This document shows positions 35,021-44,168 of a stretch of 56,045 nucleotides of DNA, in pieces; the stretch's first letter is position 1; each line of letters opens with the position of its first letter. Position numbers and translations under genes: made by a program. The stretch lies in the NCBI GenBank assembly GCA_001438205.1, contig LICG01000009.1, positions 1 to 56,045 on the forward strand, written 5' to 3'. Under the pieces are notes generated by a model that saw only the letters and a program-made list of their open reading frames with translations, was not told the DNA's origin and ran no database searches. Origin of the DNA: Cryomorphaceae bacterium BACL7 MAG-120322-bin74. GTDB taxonomy: Bacteria; Bacteroidota; Bacteroidia; Flavobacteriales; Schleiferiaceae.

Positions 35021-35497
35021 ATGCCCCCATTTAAACGCGAAAAAGTCCACGACCTAGAAGTTGCTCGGGTTCAGATACAGAAATACTGTGCCTATCAAGA
35101 ACGCTGTCAGTTTGAAGTGGAGACCCGATTACGTGCCATGGGGATTGCCTACCAGGCGCAAGAAGATTTGATGGCAGAATTGATCTCGGATGGTTTTCTA
35201 TCTGAAGCGCGTTTTGCGGAAACCTTTGTGCGAGGCAAGCACAACACCAAGGGCTGGGGACGTGTCAAGTTAACATATGCACTCAAGGCCAAGCGGGTGC
35301 CAGGGGGTTTAATTTCTCAAGCCCTAGACGAAATCAGTAACGAGACCTATCAAGCAACGCTTAAGAATCTACTGAACAAGTCCATGCCTTGGGCTAACTG
35401 GGAAGAAGAACAACGTGCATATCAACGTATGCAACGGAAGGGTTACACATGGGATGAGATCCAAAATGCACGCCTCGCACTAACAACGGAAGGGTAA
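35021..35497 (+). CDS. recX: regulatory protein RecX
   Basis: 158 residues made of three RecX-type three-helix repeats. Typical features are YCAYQERCQFEVETRLRAMG, LISDGFLSEARFAETFVRGK and GWGRVKLTYALKAKRV. RecX binds RecA filaments and limits recombination. The start at 35021 is four bases after a -7 box, and the upstream part of the frame would read through the rng terminator hairpin. recX is over 32 kb from recA here. It converges with ltaE. Confidence 0.92.
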   Translation: MPPFKREKVHDLEVARVQIQKYCAYQERCQFEVETRLRAMGIAYQAQEDLMAELISDGFLSEARFAETFVRGKHNTKGWGRVKLTYALKAKRVPGGLISQALDEISNETYQATLKNLLNKSMPWANWEEEQRAYQRMQRKGYTWDEIQNARLALTTEG

Positions 35498-35509
35498 TGT
35501 GTGCCCTTT

Positions 35510-36541
35510 TTAGGGCTTAAAGGATGTGAGCCCTTTGTTCAATTGTTGCAAATGAACTTCCTGAATGTCTAGGTGGGTCACAATACGCAACCACTCTGTA
35601 TCCATGGCCATAATACGCACCCCTTTTTGCGCAAGATGCGCTTGTAAAGCCGAGGCACCGCCTACTGCGTCAATACGAAATAGGACCATGTTGGTCTGAC
35701 AAGGCTTGCGCTCAACCACATAGGGGAGGGCTGCCAGCCATTGATCAATCATTGCAGCCTTTTCATGGTCTTCTGCCAGGCGGTCAATATGGTGGTCAAG
35801 GGCATAGATGCCGGCAGCAGCCAAATAGCCTGCTTGGCGCATTCCTCCGCCAAAGCGTTTTCGGATGCGCTTGCCTTGCGCAATAAATTCTTTGCTGCCA
35901 AGTAGTACCGAACCCACGGGCGCGCCGAGGCCTTTACTTAAACAGATGGAGATAGAGTCAAAGAGGGCATAGTCCTCGGTAGATTCGCCTTCCCGTACAA
36001 TGGCATTGAACACCCTGGCCCCATCTAGATGATACGCCAGATGATGTTGCCGAGCCGCGCTTTCAAGGTTTTTTAACAGGGGGATCCCCATACTGGTTCC
36101 ACCGCCTTTGTTGGCTGTGTTTTCTACCACAAGCAGTCTGGAGGGCGCAGCATGCACATCCATCTCTGGTTGCACGAGTCGGTGCACGTCTTCAGGTAAG
36201 ATTCGGCCATAGGCATCTCCGCCCGTGCGCACCTGCACGCCAGAATTGAAGGCTACACCACCGCCTTCATAATTGTAGATATGGGCTAAAGGAGAACAGA
36301 TGAGTTCATCTCCAGGTCGGGTATGGACGTTGATGGCAATCTGGTTGGTCATCGTTCCTGAAGGGCAGAATAGACCCGCCTCCATGCCAAATCGCTCAGC
36401 GGCAAGGGATTCCAGTTTTTTTACGGTGGGGTCGTCCCCCAAAACGTCGTCCCCAACGGGTGCAGTTTGCATTGCGTCAAGCATCGCGGCAGTGGGACGC
36501 GTGACGGTATCAGATCTAAAATCGGCCTCTTCTAAAAACAT
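35510..36541 (-). CDS. ltaE: low-specificity L-threonine aldolase
   Basis: A 343-residue PLP enzyme that splits L-threonine or L-allo-threonine into glycine and acetaldehyde. It opens with DFRSDTVTRPTAAM, the family hallmark. The PLP lysine is K203 in CLSKGLGAPVGS, and H87 (LAHIYNYEGGG) is at the cofactor-stacking position. HLDGARVFNA carries the PLP-nitrogen aspartate. It is divergent from prfB with 35 bases between start codons; TACCTTG sits five bases before its ATG, one base short of the -7 consensus. Confidence 0.95.
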   Translation of the reverse strand: MFLEEADFRSDTVTRPTAAMLDAMQTAPVGDDVLGDDPTVKKLESLAAERFGMEAGLFCPSGTMTNQIAINVHTRPGDELICSPLAHIYNYEGGGVAFNSGVQVRTGGDAYGRILPEDVHRLVQPEMDVHAAPSRLLVVENTANKGGGTSMGIPLLKNLESAARQHHLAYHLDGARVFNAIVREGESTEDYALFDSISICLSKGLGAPVGSVLLGSKEFIAQGKRIRKRFGGGMRQAGYLAAAGIYALDHHIDRLAEDHEKAAMIDQWLAALPYVVERKPCQTNMVLFRIDAVGGASALQAHLAQKGVRIMAMDTEWLRIVTHLDIQEVHLQQLNKGLTSFKP

Positions 36542-36563
36542 GGTAACAAGGTACTCACCGCCG

Positions 36564-36571
36564 TACTTTTG
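36564..36571 (+). promoter_or_regulatory. -7 box (TACTTTTG) of prfB
   Basis: A full match to TAnnTTTG, five bases before the prfB ATG at 36577, implying a leaderless or nearly leaderless mRNA. Confidence 0.6.
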
Positions 36572-36576
36572 TCCCT

Positions 36577-37689
36577 ATGGTTTCAAGCGAACAAATCAAG
36601 GATTTTCACGCGCGCCTAAAAGCCTTGCGTAGCTACCTGCGTCTGAGTGAAAAACGCATTCAATTAGCCAACGAAGAAGAGCGAACTGTGGATCCCACTT
36701 TTTGGGAAGATTCCAAAAAGGCGGAACAGGTCATGAAGAAAATCCGCGAGATGAAATACTGGATTCAGGGCTATGAGTCCATGGAAGCCATGCTCGGTGA
36801 AGTGGAGTTATCGGTCGAGTTTTATCGCGAAGGCGAGTTGACCGAAGCGGAGGTAAATGAATCAGCTAAAAAGCTTGAAGAAGCCTTGAGTACGCTGGAG
36901 TTCCGAAACATGCTTTCTGGCGAAGAAGATAAAATGTCTGCAGTGCTGCAAGTCACGGCAGGAGCAGGTGGTACAGAATCTTGCGACTGGGCAGGAATCT
37001 TGATGCGCATGTATCTCAGATGGGCAGAACGCAATGGCCACAAGGTAAAGGAACTCAATTTTCAAGAAGGCGATGTAGCGGGAGTAAAGACCGTAACGTT
37101 AGAAATTGAGGGAGACTATGTCTTTGGTTACCTCAAAGGGGAGAATGGTGTGCATCGTTTGGTGCGTATCAGCCCATTTGACAGCAATGCACGTCGCCAC
37201 ACCTCTTTTGTGAGTGTCTATGTCTATCCTTTGGTGGATGACACCATTGACATTCAAGTGAATCTGGCCGAAATTGATTGGGACACTTTCCGTTCAAGTG
37301 GCGCAGGTGGACAGAACGTAAACAAAGTAGAGACGGGTGTTCGTCTAAAGCACCGTCCTACAGGGATTGTTATTGAGAACACAGAAACCCGTTCTCAGCT
37401 TCAAAACAAAGAGAAGGCCATTCAATTGCTCAAATCGCGTTTGTATGAAATGGTCATAGAGGAGCGCAATGCCAAGCGTTCTGAGATTGAAGCCGGGAAA
37501 AAGAAGATTGAGTGGGGTTCTCAAATACGCAACTATGTGTTGCACCCCTATAAGTTGGTCAAAGATGTTCGTACTGGGGTAGAAACTACAGATCCGGACA
37601 GCGTATTAGATGGCGAATTGGATGCGTTCCTCAAAGCCTATTTAATGGCCGACGGTTCTGCTGCTGTAGAAGACGACGGCCTAGATTGA
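36577..37689 (+). CDS. prfB: peptide chain release factor 2, single reading frame
   Basis: A 370-residue RF2 that ends translation at UAA and UGA. The stop-reading tripeptide SPF is at residues 199-201 ([15 protein letters not shown]) and the hydrolysis motif GGQ at 244-246 ([10 protein letters not shown]). In many bacteria prfB holds an in-frame UGA near codon 26 that needs a +1 frameshift. Here the equivalent region (residues 16-24, ALRSYLRLS) is continuous, with no stop and no CTTTGA slip site. The C-terminus has a short acidic extension (AVEDDGLD). Confidence 0.96.
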   Translation: MVSSEQIKDFHARLKALRSYLRLSEKRIQLANEEERTVDPTFWEDSKKAEQVMKKIREMKYWIQGYESMEAMLGEVELSVEFYREGELTEAEVNESAKKLEEALSTLEFRNMLSGEEDKMSAVLQVTAGAGGTESCDWAGILMRMYLRWAERNGHKVKELNFQEGDVAGVKTVTLEIEGDYVFGYLKGENGVHRLVRISPFDSNARRHTSFVSVYVYPLVDDTIDIQVNLAEIDWDTFRSSGAGGQNVNKVETGVRLKHRPTGIVIENTETRSQLQNKEKAIQLLKSRLYEMVIEERNAKRSEIEAGKKKIEWGSQIRNYVLHPYKLVKDVRTGVETTDPDSVLDGELDAFLKAYLMADGSAAVEDDGLD

Positions 37690-37722
37690 GGCAAAGGGCG
37701 CATGACCCCTTGACAGAGTGCG

Positions 37723-37730
37723 TATCTTCG
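37723..37730 (+). promoter_or_regulatory. -7 box (TATCTTCG) of the large T9SS gene
   Basis: TATCTTCG-GGATC-ATG: the TTCG variant of the -7 box with the recurring 5-base spacing before the start at 37736. Confidence 0.48.
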
Positions 37731-37735
37731 GGATC

Positions 37736-40700
37736 ATGCGATCCCGATGGCTCCTTTTTCTTTTCTTGTGCGCACGCATTGCGGTTGCGCAGCCTTTGGT
37801 GATAGATCGCCCTGCACAGGGTTTTATTCCCAATCAGGGCCAGTGGCCCAAAGAGGTATTGGCGCAGTTGCCCACCGAAACGGCACGCATCTGGATCATG
37901 GAAAAGGGCTTCCGCTTTACGCTAAGAGGCCCAGAAGAAGTGGACAGTGCAGATCTCTTTGTCTTTAGCGAAACATTTGAAGGAGCAGCGAGGGGCCAAT
38001 TTGTCGGAAGCCTCCCCCTGGCAGGTTCGCTTACTTTTTATAGCCCACTTGGCTATGCCGCAGCAGTGCCGCAATTTGCCGAAGGCGCTGTCCATGGCTT
38101 GTATCCAGGTGTCACGTTAGAACTCTCGCTCAGCCCTGATGGTTTTTTAAAAACCAATTGGGTGGGCGAACGCGCCCAGGATTTGGCCAGGGTGGCATCA
38201 ACCTTTGAAGGGCTTCCTTCGGGTACACCCTCCGGAGGCAATCATATCACGTTTGACCTTCCTGTAGGCAACTTGACGATTTCATTGCCTCAAGCTGGGA
38301 ATGTAAGGAAGGCATTGCATGCGCATTGGGAAGAGGAACAGGGGCAATGGCATCCTAAAGCCAAGGGGGCTACTTGGATTGACCCAGTCTACCGCTTTTC
38401 TACTTTCTCGGGATCTATTTCAGACAATTTTGGGTATACGGCCACCTATGATGGTTTGGGGCGCACGTGGATAGGGGGTATTGCGTTTGGTACGCAATTC
38501 CCGGTGGCTAACGGAATCCAGTCCAGTTATGCAGGCGGGGGCACAGATGTGGTCCTGATGTTGTTCAGCCCTGATGGAACTGGATTGCGCTGCGGGACCT
38601 ATTTCGGTGGAAGCAACCGCGAACAACCGCATTCCATGATGGCCGCGCCCAATGGGGATCTGGTGGTCATGGGTACCACAGGTTCGGCAGATTTACCACA
38701 TACCTCCAACGGGTATGACACCACCTTCGGCGGCGGTACCTCCATCAATGGCGGAGGTCAGTCTTTGAATTCGGGTTCAGACATCTTTCTCCTTCGACTC
38801 GATTCAACGGGTGGAAGCCTGCTCGGTATGACCTATCTAGGGGGCACCGGAAATGATGGGATCAATGCAAATCTAGCCTTGAACTATGGTGATCAAGCCA
38901 GGGGAGAGGTGCTGGCGACAAGCAATGCGGTATTCATTGCTACTTCTACGCTTTCGAGCGATTTTCCAACAAGCGCAGGGGGTCAAGCATCCCACGGCAT
39001 GCAAGAGGGTGTTTTGGCACGGCTCACACCTGGTTTGGATATCTTGTCTTGGTCCACGTATATAGGAGGGGACCAAGCAGATGGCATTTTTGGAGCTTCT
39101 CTGGTCCAGATGCAAGGACAAGAAAAGCTATTCGCTGTAGGTGCGAGCTATTCGGATAGTTTGGGCCACGCAACGGCCTATCAAGCACAACGATCAGGCT
39201 TGCAAGATGCATGGGTTGTACGGGTGGATGCCGGAACGGGTGCAGTAGAAAAAAGCACGTATGTCGGTACGACGGGTCCAGATGTAGGGTTCATGGTTGC
39301 GCACCAGCCGGAAGGCGCCTACAAAGCGGTAGGTGATTCCACGGCTATCGCCATTGTGGGCAATACACGGGGGATCATGTCGAGTACGACGGGTATCTGG
39401 AATCAGAATATGTCGTCTCAATACATGGCATGGTTGGATGCAAACCTCGATACGCTCTATCGAATACAGACGTTTGGTTCGGGAACAATCTCCTCGAGCA
39501 ACTGCTCACCTACCGCCTTTATGATGGATGCCTGTGGATCATTGTATTTTTCGGGCTGGGGTGGTTTGGCCAACAATGGAGGCAATACGCAGAATCTATT
39601 TACGACGGCAGATGCGTATCAGAGCACGACGGATGGAAGCGATTTTTATTTTCTTGTGCTCAACCGAAAAGGTAGTCCCTTGTATGCCTCCTACTTTGGG
39701 GGGAGTCCGTCCTACGAGCATGTGGACGGGGGCACTTCCCGATTCGATCCCGCTGGCGTCATTCACCAGGCTATTTGTGCAGGCTGTGGAGGCAATTCTA
39801 ATCTACCTATTTTTCCGCACAATGCCTACTCGCTCACCAATAATGCCGGGAACTGCAATATGGCTGCAGTGCAAATCGCTTTTGCCTTGCAGGCCGCATC
39901 GGTGCAGGTGGATTTGGTATCGGATACCCTTTGCGCCGGAAATCAGGCCTTAATCAAAGGAAGCCTTGGCCTATGTGACTCTGTTTTCGTAGACTGGGGG
40001 GATGGCGCTTTTAGCGCAGGCGGGCTGCAGCCTCCCTTTAGTCATGCCTATGGGCAGTCAGGTCCGTACCTCGTGACCGTCTCTGCATTTGATACGGTCT
40101 GTGCAACCCAGTCCTCCCAGCAACTATCTGTCTTTGTGTCCAATCCCGATCCGCCACGTGCCTCCATGAATTTGGTGTATTCCCCCTGTGACACAGCGCT
40201 GCATGTAGAACTTCACCCTACCGATTCTTTGGTCAGCAATGCACTGCAAGTATTCTGGGGTGACGGGAGTAGCCATTATGAGCGCATGCAATGCCCGTTG
40301 ATTCACAACTACCGCGGGATATATGGCCCAACAACGATCACGCTGATTGCATTGGACACCTTATGTGGAGGGGCTGATACGGTAACCTATGTGGTTCAAT
40401 TTAGGCCTCCGTTGGGTACGATTTTAGGCGAGATTGTGGTCAATCCATGTGGGGATGTACCCATCATTACGGGTGCCGCAGAGGCCAATTTTGCCACCCA
40501 TATTTTTTGGTATCCCAACGGATTTGGGAGTGCTCCAATGCAAGGAAGGGAGCGGTTATGGCAAGGGACTCCTGGCGCCTATACCGTTCCAGTCATTGTT
40601 TGGGACAGCGTTTGTGACAGAAGGGATACCCTTATGTTGTCCTATGATGTCGTCGGGCCAGATGACCCGGATGGAATGCGATTTCCCAATATGTTTACGC

Positions 40701-40960
40701 CCAATGGGGATGGCATGAATGACGCCTTTTGTCTGAGTCAGTCTGCGGCAAGTTCACTTCAGTCATTAGATCTTATTATTTATGACCGCTGGGGCCAAAA
40801 GGTCTTTTCATCACATGAGCCAAATTTTGCTTGGGATGGTCAATTTCGGTCACGTGCCTTATTAGACGGGGTGTACTTTTACGTCGCGCAATGGACCACG
40901 ACGTGTGGAACTTCCGCCACGGCGCATGGCGCTATTACCTTGAATAAAACGGTACAATGA
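37736..40960 (+). CDS. large secreted protein with PKD-type domains and type B (CHU_C) T9SS sorting domain
   Basis: 1074 residues. The signal peptide MRSRWLLFLFLCARIAVAQ precedes an N-terminal domain with FIPNQGQWPKEV, seen in Bacteroidota surface proteins (DUF7948-like). From about residue 245 to 680 there are repeats of the SBBP kind (GMTYLGGTGNDGINA, LSWSTYIGGDQADGIFG, SYFGGSPSYEHVDGG). Two or three PKD-like domains follow (VDWGDGAFSAGG, VFWGDGSSHYERM). The end, FPNMFTPNGDGMNDAF to the last residue, is the gliding-associated type B sorting domain. It is probably an adhesin-like surface protein. The start at 37736 opens the signal peptide; the six-codon longer frame is rejected. Confidence 0.9.
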   Translation: MRSRWLLFLFLCARIAVAQPLVIDRPAQGFIPNQGQWPKEVLAQLPTETARIWIMEKGFRFTLRGPEEVDSADLFVFSETFEGAARGQFVGSLPLAGSLTFYSPLGYAAAVPQFAEGAVHGLYPGVTLELSLSPDGFLKTNWVGERAQDLARVASTFEGLPSGTPSGGNHITFDLPVGNLTISLPQAGNVRKALHAHWEEEQGQWHPKAKGATWIDPVYRFSTFSGSISDNFGYTATYDGLGRTWIGGIAFGTQFPVANGIQSSYAGGGTDVVLMLFSPDGTGLRCGTYFGGSNREQPHSMMAAPNGDLVVMGTTGSADLPHTSNGYDTTFGGGTSINGGGQSLNSGSDIFLLRLDSTGGSLLGMTYLGGTGNDGINANLALNYGDQARGEVLATSNAVFIATSTLSSDFPTSAGGQASHGMQEGVLARLTPGLDILSWSTYIGGDQADGIFGASLVQMQGQEKLFAVGASYSDSLGHATAYQAQRSGLQDAWVVRVDAGTGAVEKSTYVGTTGPDVGFMVAHQPEGAYKAVGDSTAIAIVGNTRGIMSSTTGIWNQNMSSQYMAWLDANLDTLYRIQTFGSGTISSSNCSPTAFMMDACGSLYFSGWGGLANNGGNTQNLFTTADAYQSTTDGSDFYFLVLNRKGSPLYASYFGGSPSYEHVDGGTSRFDPAGVIHQAICAGCGGNSNLPIFPHNAYSLTNNAGNCNMAAVQIAFALQAASVQVDLVSDTLCAGNQALIKGSLGLCDSVFVDWGDGAFSAGGLQPPFSHAYGQSGPYLVTVSAFDTVCATQSSQQLSVFVSNPDPPRASMNLVYSPCDTALHVELHPTDSLVSNALQVFWGDGSSHYERMQCPLIHNYRGIYGPTTITLIALDTLCGGADTVTYVVQFRPPLGTILGEIVVNPCGDVPIITGAAEANFATHIFWYPNGFGSAPMQGRERLWQGTPGAYTVPVIVWDSVCDRRDTLMLSYDVVGPDDPDGMRFPNMFTPNGDGMNDAFCLSQSAASSLQSLDLIIYDRWGQKVFSSHEPNFAWDGQFRSRALLDGVYFYVAQWTTTCGTSATAHGAITLNKTVQ

Positions 40961-41301
40961 CCGCAAAGATTTACCATAATGCCCGCTGTGGAAAAAGCCG
41001 CGAAGCGGTTACCTATCTTTCAGAAAAAGGAATCCCTGCTGAGATCATAGAATACATGAAGGATCCTTTAACGTATGATGCGTTAGATCAACTTCTACAG
41101 CTGCTCGAGATGTCACCGATCGATGTAATTCGTACGCAAGAGCCCGAATGGAAAGAGCACTTTGCCGCCCATGAGTTGGAAGACGAAGAATTGATCTATG
41201 CCATGATTGAATACCCAAAACTTATGCAACGACCCATCGTGGTGATAGGCGGTAAGGGTTTGATAGCCCGTCCAGTAGAGGTAATTGCCACCTTGTTGTA
41301 G
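40957..41301 (+). CDS. arsC: ArsC/glutaredoxin-fold arsenate reductase family protein
   Basis: 114 residues, thioredoxin-like ArsC family. The catalytic cysteine is C11 in NARCGKSR, and arginines 59, 92 and 105 match the three arginines that bind arsenate in plasmid R773 ArsC (R60, R94, R107). No ars operon genes (arsB, arsR, acr3) are nearby, so the natural role may be a different redox reaction, as with YffB and Spx relatives. It overlaps the T9SS gene as ATGA and converges with fumC. Confidence 0.88.
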   Translation: MTAKIYHNARCGKSREAVTYLSEKGIPAEIIEYMKDPLTYDALDQLLQLLEMSPIDVIRTQEPEWKEHFAAHELEDEELIYAMIEYPKLMQRPIVVIGGKGLIARPVEVIATLL

Positions 41302-41316
41302 GAAAAAAGGCGAGCC

Positions 41317-42702
41317 TTAGCACATATCCTCGGGACGTACCCAAGCATCAAATTCTTCAGGTGTAACAAACCCCAGTTTTACGGCAGCTTCTCGCAAGGT
41401 GGAGCCTTCGGCATGCGCCGTTTTGGCAATCTTGGCCGCTTTATCATACCCAATGTGCGGATTAAGGGCCGTAACCAGCATCAGGGAATTTTCTAGATGT
41501 AGCTGAAGCACGGGAAGGTTGGGCTGAATCCCCCCCGCGCATTTGTCCGCAAAACTGCGGCATGCATCGCCAATCAATCGCGCACTCTGCAGTACGTTAG
41601 CCGCTATGACAGGCTTGAAGACGTTGAGTTCAAAATGCCCTGTAGCGCCACCGATGCTCACTGCGACATCATTGCCCATGACTTGGGCAGCGACCATGGT
41701 TAAAGCTTCGGGCTGTGTAGGATTTACTTTTCCTGGCATGATAGAAGAGCCAGGCTCATTGTCGGGAATCATGAGTTCGCCAATGCCTGATCTGGGTCCG
41801 CTGCTCAACATGCGGATATCGTTCCCAATTTTCATCAGAGAAACGGCGACACGCTTTAAGGCGCCGGAGAGTTCAACCATAGCATCATGGGCAGCAAGGG
41901 CTTCAAACTTATTGGGTGCACTGACAAAAGGTTGGCCGGTAAGTTTTGCAATCTGGGCGGCGACCTTTTCTGCATAGCCTTCAGGGGTGTTGAGTCCTGT
42001 ACCTACGGCAGTACCCCCGAGAGCAAGTTCTGCCACCATTTCTAAAGCAAGGCGAAGTGCACGCATGCCGTTGTCCAATTGCTGCACATAGCCGCTAAAC
42101 TCTTGGCCTAGCGTTAGCGGGGTTGCATCCATAAAGTGGGTGCGACCTGTCTTCACAATCGAAGCAAAGTCAGCCGATTTTGCCGCCAATACATCGCGCA
42201 AGTGCTGAATGCCGGGCAAAGTAGACTTGGCTACTTGCATATAGGAGGCAATATGCATGGCGGTAGGGAAGGTGTCGTTGGAAGACTGCGACTTATTGAC
42301 GTCATCGTTGGGGTGCAACACTTTTGTTTTATCGGTCAATTGTCCGCCTTGCAACACGTGTCCGCGATAGGCAATGACCTCATTGCAGTTCATGTTGCTT
42401 TGCGTTCCGGACCCCGTTTGCCAAATCACCAAGGGGAATTGATCATCTAATTGGCCCGAAACGATCTCATCGCATACTTGGGCAATAAGTTGCGCTTTTT
42501 CTATCTGGAGCACACCTAATTCTGCATTCGTAAGGGCAGCTGCTTTTTTCAAATAACCAAAAGCGTGAATGATCTCTTTGGGCATGCTGCCTTCTGGACC
42601 GATCTTAAAATTATTGCGGGAGCGTTCCGTTTGGGCGCCCCAGTAGACGTTAGAGGGTACATGGACTTCGCCCATGGTATCCCGTTCAATTCGTGTGCTC
42701 AT
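41317..42702 (-). CDS. fumC: class II fumarate hydratase
   Basis: A 461-residue fumarase C of the TCA cycle, hydrating fumarate to L-malate without iron. The family signature [11 protein letters not shown] is intact, with the loop containing the catalytic serine, and [20 protein letters not shown] supplies the other conserved region (active-site histidine in GRTHFMDA). The start at 42702 ([13 protein letters not shown]) lies five bases after a perfect -7 box; the frame could extend seven codons further but would then include the promoter. It converges with arsC, with 15 bases between stops. Confidence 0.97.
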   Translation of the reverse strand: MSTRIERDTMGEVHVPSNVYWGAQTERSRNNFKIGPEGSMPKEIIHAFGYLKKAAALTNAELGVLQIEKAQLIAQVCDEIVSGQLDDQFPLVIWQTGSGTQSNMNCNEVIAYRGHVLQGGQLTDKTKVLHPNDDVNKSQSSNDTFPTAMHIASYMQVAKSTLPGIQHLRDVLAAKSADFASIVKTGRTHFMDATPLTLGQEFSGYVQQLDNGMRALRLALEMVAELALGGTAVGTGLNTPEGYAEKVAAQIAKLTGQPFVSAPNKFEALAAHDAMVELSGALKRVAVSLMKIGNDIRMLSSGPRSGIGELMIPDNEPGSSIMPGKVNPTQPEALTMVAAQVMGNDVAVSIGGATGHFELNVFKPVIAANVLQSARLIGDACRSFADKCAGGIQPNLPVLQLHLENSLMLVTALNPHIGYDKAAKIAKTAHAEGSTLREAAVKLGFVTPEEFDAWVRPEDMC

Positions 42703-42707
42703 AAATA

Positions 42708-42715
42708 CAAAGGTA
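42708..42715 (-). promoter_or_regulatory. -7 box (TACCTTTG) of fumC
   Basis: A full match to TAnnTTTG on the minus strand, five bases before the fumC ATG. A TTG lies about 22 bases upstream. It predicts a leaderless fumC mRNA. Confidence 0.62.
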
Positions 42716-42742
42716 GGGTTCAACCCAAGCCCATTTCCAATG

Positions 42743-42750
42743 TATATTTG
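42743..42750 (+). promoter_or_regulatory. -7 box (TATATTTG) of the 54-residue membrane protein gene
   Basis: A full match to TAnnTTTG, 23 bases before the ATG at 42774. It gives the small gene its own promoter. Confidence 0.5.
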
Positions 42751-42773
42751 TCATACAATTCAACCGCATCACC

Positions 42774-42938
42774 ATGAAATTCATCGGCTTTCTTATCGCT
42801 TTGTTGATCATTCTTACCGGCTTCAGCATGTTGTTGTTTTTAGGCCTATTTGTGGGATACTGGTTGACCTTAGTAGGACTTGAGCGCATTGCGCCAAAGT
42901 TGGTCTACAAATGGATTGGACATACGGAAGAAGCGTAA
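42774..42938 (+). CDS. 54-residue membrane protein, function unknown
   Basis: A small ORF that I translate as MKFIGFLIALLIILTGFSML, then a second hydrophobic stretch (LFLGLFVGYWLTLVGL) and a polar tail ending IGHTEEA. It has one long or two short membrane helices, with the basic end expected in the cytoplasm. It has its own -7 box upstream and a strong terminator 26 bases downstream, so it forms a monocistronic unit between the divergent fumC and the facing manC. Those two signals are the main reason to believe it is a gene. I recognise no family. Confidence 0.6.
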   Translation: MKFIGFLIALLIILTGFSMLLFLGLFVGYWLTLVGLERIAPKLVYKWIGHTEEA

Positions 42939-42957
42939 AGCCGCTTCTTTTGAGCAT

Positions 42958-42989
42958 AAAAAAACCGCATCCTTGGATGCGGTTTTTTT
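42958..42989. terminator. bidirectional intrinsic terminator
   Basis: AAAAAAACCGCATC (42958-42971) and GATGCGGTTTTTTT (42976-42989) form a perfect 14-bp stem on a CTTG loop, with T runs on both strands. It serves the small membrane-protein gene (plus) and manC (minus). Confidence 0.92.
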
Positions 42990-43010
42990 ATGCTTGCTTG
43001 TAAAAGGGCG

Positions 43011-44096
43011 TTAGGCATGTTTGTCGCCAAGGCGCACCTTGACATCATTCACATATTGCTTTATTTCTTGCTCTTTGCTTTTTGGACAAATCAGTAGTCG
43101 ATCCTCTGATTGAATCACAATAAAATCCTCTAATCCATCCAACACGGTCACAATGTGATTCGGAATGGACAAAATGTTGTTTTTACTGTTGTAGGCCAAA
43201 ATATTTGCCGTCACCCCGGTGTTGCCATGTTCATCGGGCGTTCGCTGATCATGCACAGCACCCCAAGAACCCAAGTCGCTCCAGCCAAATTCAGCGGGCA
43301 AAACATAGACTTGCGCTGTTTTTTCAAGGATGCCATAATCGATGGATTCGTTGGGACATTGTGGATACATCCCCGCGATAAAGGAAGGTTCGCCTTCCGA
43401 ATCCAAATGGTCCCATCCCGCCTCAAATGCACTGTATAGTTCGGGCATGTGCCGTTCAAATGCGCTCAGAATGGCGTTGGCATTCCAAATAAAAATACCC
43501 GCATTCCACAGGAATTCTCCAGTGGAGAGAAAGGACTCGGCCAAGGCGAGGTTGGGTTTTTCTGTAAAGGTCTTGACGGGTTTGATGCCCTCCCCTAAGT
43601 CCGTGGACTCATTCTTAAACTGAATATAGCCGTAGCCCGTTTCAGGCCTGTGCGGGGTGATACCGAGGGTGAGGAGAATGTTTTTCTTTTGTGTCGCCTT
43701 TAAGCCATGCTTAATCATGCGTTCAAATTCCTCTTCGCGTGTGACTAAATGGTCCGCAGGGGTTAGCACGATGTTCGCAAGAGGGTCTCTTTTTTTCAAT
43801 TTAAAGGCGGCATATGCAACGCAGGGGGCGGTGTTTCTCCGCGCTGGCTCCGCAAGTATCTGCGTCATTTTCAGCTTCGGCAGCTGCGATAGGCATTGGT
43901 CTACATAATCCGTATGGGTCACAATGTAAATATGGTCTGCAGGGACAATGCGCTCCATTCTTCGGAAGGTCTGCTGAAGCAAACTTTCTCCTGTCCCTAA
44001 AATGTCCAAAAACTGTTTAGGGCGTTGTGAGGTACTTGTAGGCCAGAAGCGGCTTCCAACACCCCCTGCCATGATGACGGCGTAGGTGTGTTCCAT
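43011..44096 (-). CDS. manC: mannose-1-phosphate guanylyltransferase
   Basis: A 361-residue nucleotidyltransferase that makes GDP-mannose from mannose-1-phosphate and GTP. It opens with AVIMAGGVGSRFWPTSTSQRPKQFL, quoted here in part as MAGGVGSRFWP plus RPKQFL, the nucleotide loop and its lysine. VLTPADHLV holds the metal aspartate, then FTEKPNLALAESFL and FLWNAGIFIWNA. It lacks the C-terminal isomerase domain of the bifunctional enzymes. GDP-mannose feeds mannose, fucose or rhamnose derivatives in surface glycans, together with the 8-16 kb operon. Confidence 0.95.
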   Translation of the reverse strand: MEHTYAVIMAGGVGSRFWPTSTSQRPKQFLDILGTGESLLQQTFRRMERIVPADHIYIVTHTDYVDQCLSQLPKLKMTQILAEPARRNTAPCVAYAAFKLKKRDPLANIVLTPADHLVTREEEFERMIKHGLKATQKKNILLTLGITPHRPETGYGYIQFKNESTDLGEGIKPVKTFTEKPNLALAESFLSTGEFLWNAGIFIWNANAILSAFERHMPELYSAFEAGWDHLDSEGEPSFIAGMYPQCPNESIDYGILEKTAQVYVLPAEFGWSDLGSWGAVHDQRTPDEHGNTGVTANILAYNSKNNILSIPNHIVTVLDGLEDFIVIQSEDRLLICPKSKEQEIKQYVNDVKVRLGDKHA

Positions 44097-44118
44097 GATA
44101 AGAATGGCGTTTAGGATT

Positions 44119-44126
44119 CAAAGATA
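44119..44126 (-). promoter_or_regulatory. -7 box (TATCTTTG) of manC
   Basis: A full match to TAnnTTTG on the minus strand, 22 bases before the manC ATG at 44096. Confidence 0.55.
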
Positions 44127-44143
44127 AAAAATGCAAGAGGGTC

Positions 44144-44151
44144 GTACCTTC
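44144..44151 (+). promoter_or_regulatory. -7 box (TACCTTCG) of adk-obgE
   Basis: The TTCG variant of the -7 box, 17 bases before the adk ATG, divergent from the manC box 17 bases away. Confidence 0.45.
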
Positions 44152-44168
44152 GCGCTTTGGAATTTTCT

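Noticed and set aside
35503-35516. Hairpin GCCCT-TTTT-AGGGC between recX and ltaE
   Set aside because: The 5-bp stem overlaps the ltaE stop and has no U-tract; not a convincing terminator.
41302-41316. Terminator between arsC and fumC
   Set aside because: Only a 4-5 bp stem (AAGG/CCTT) precedes the T run on the minus strand; too weak to report.
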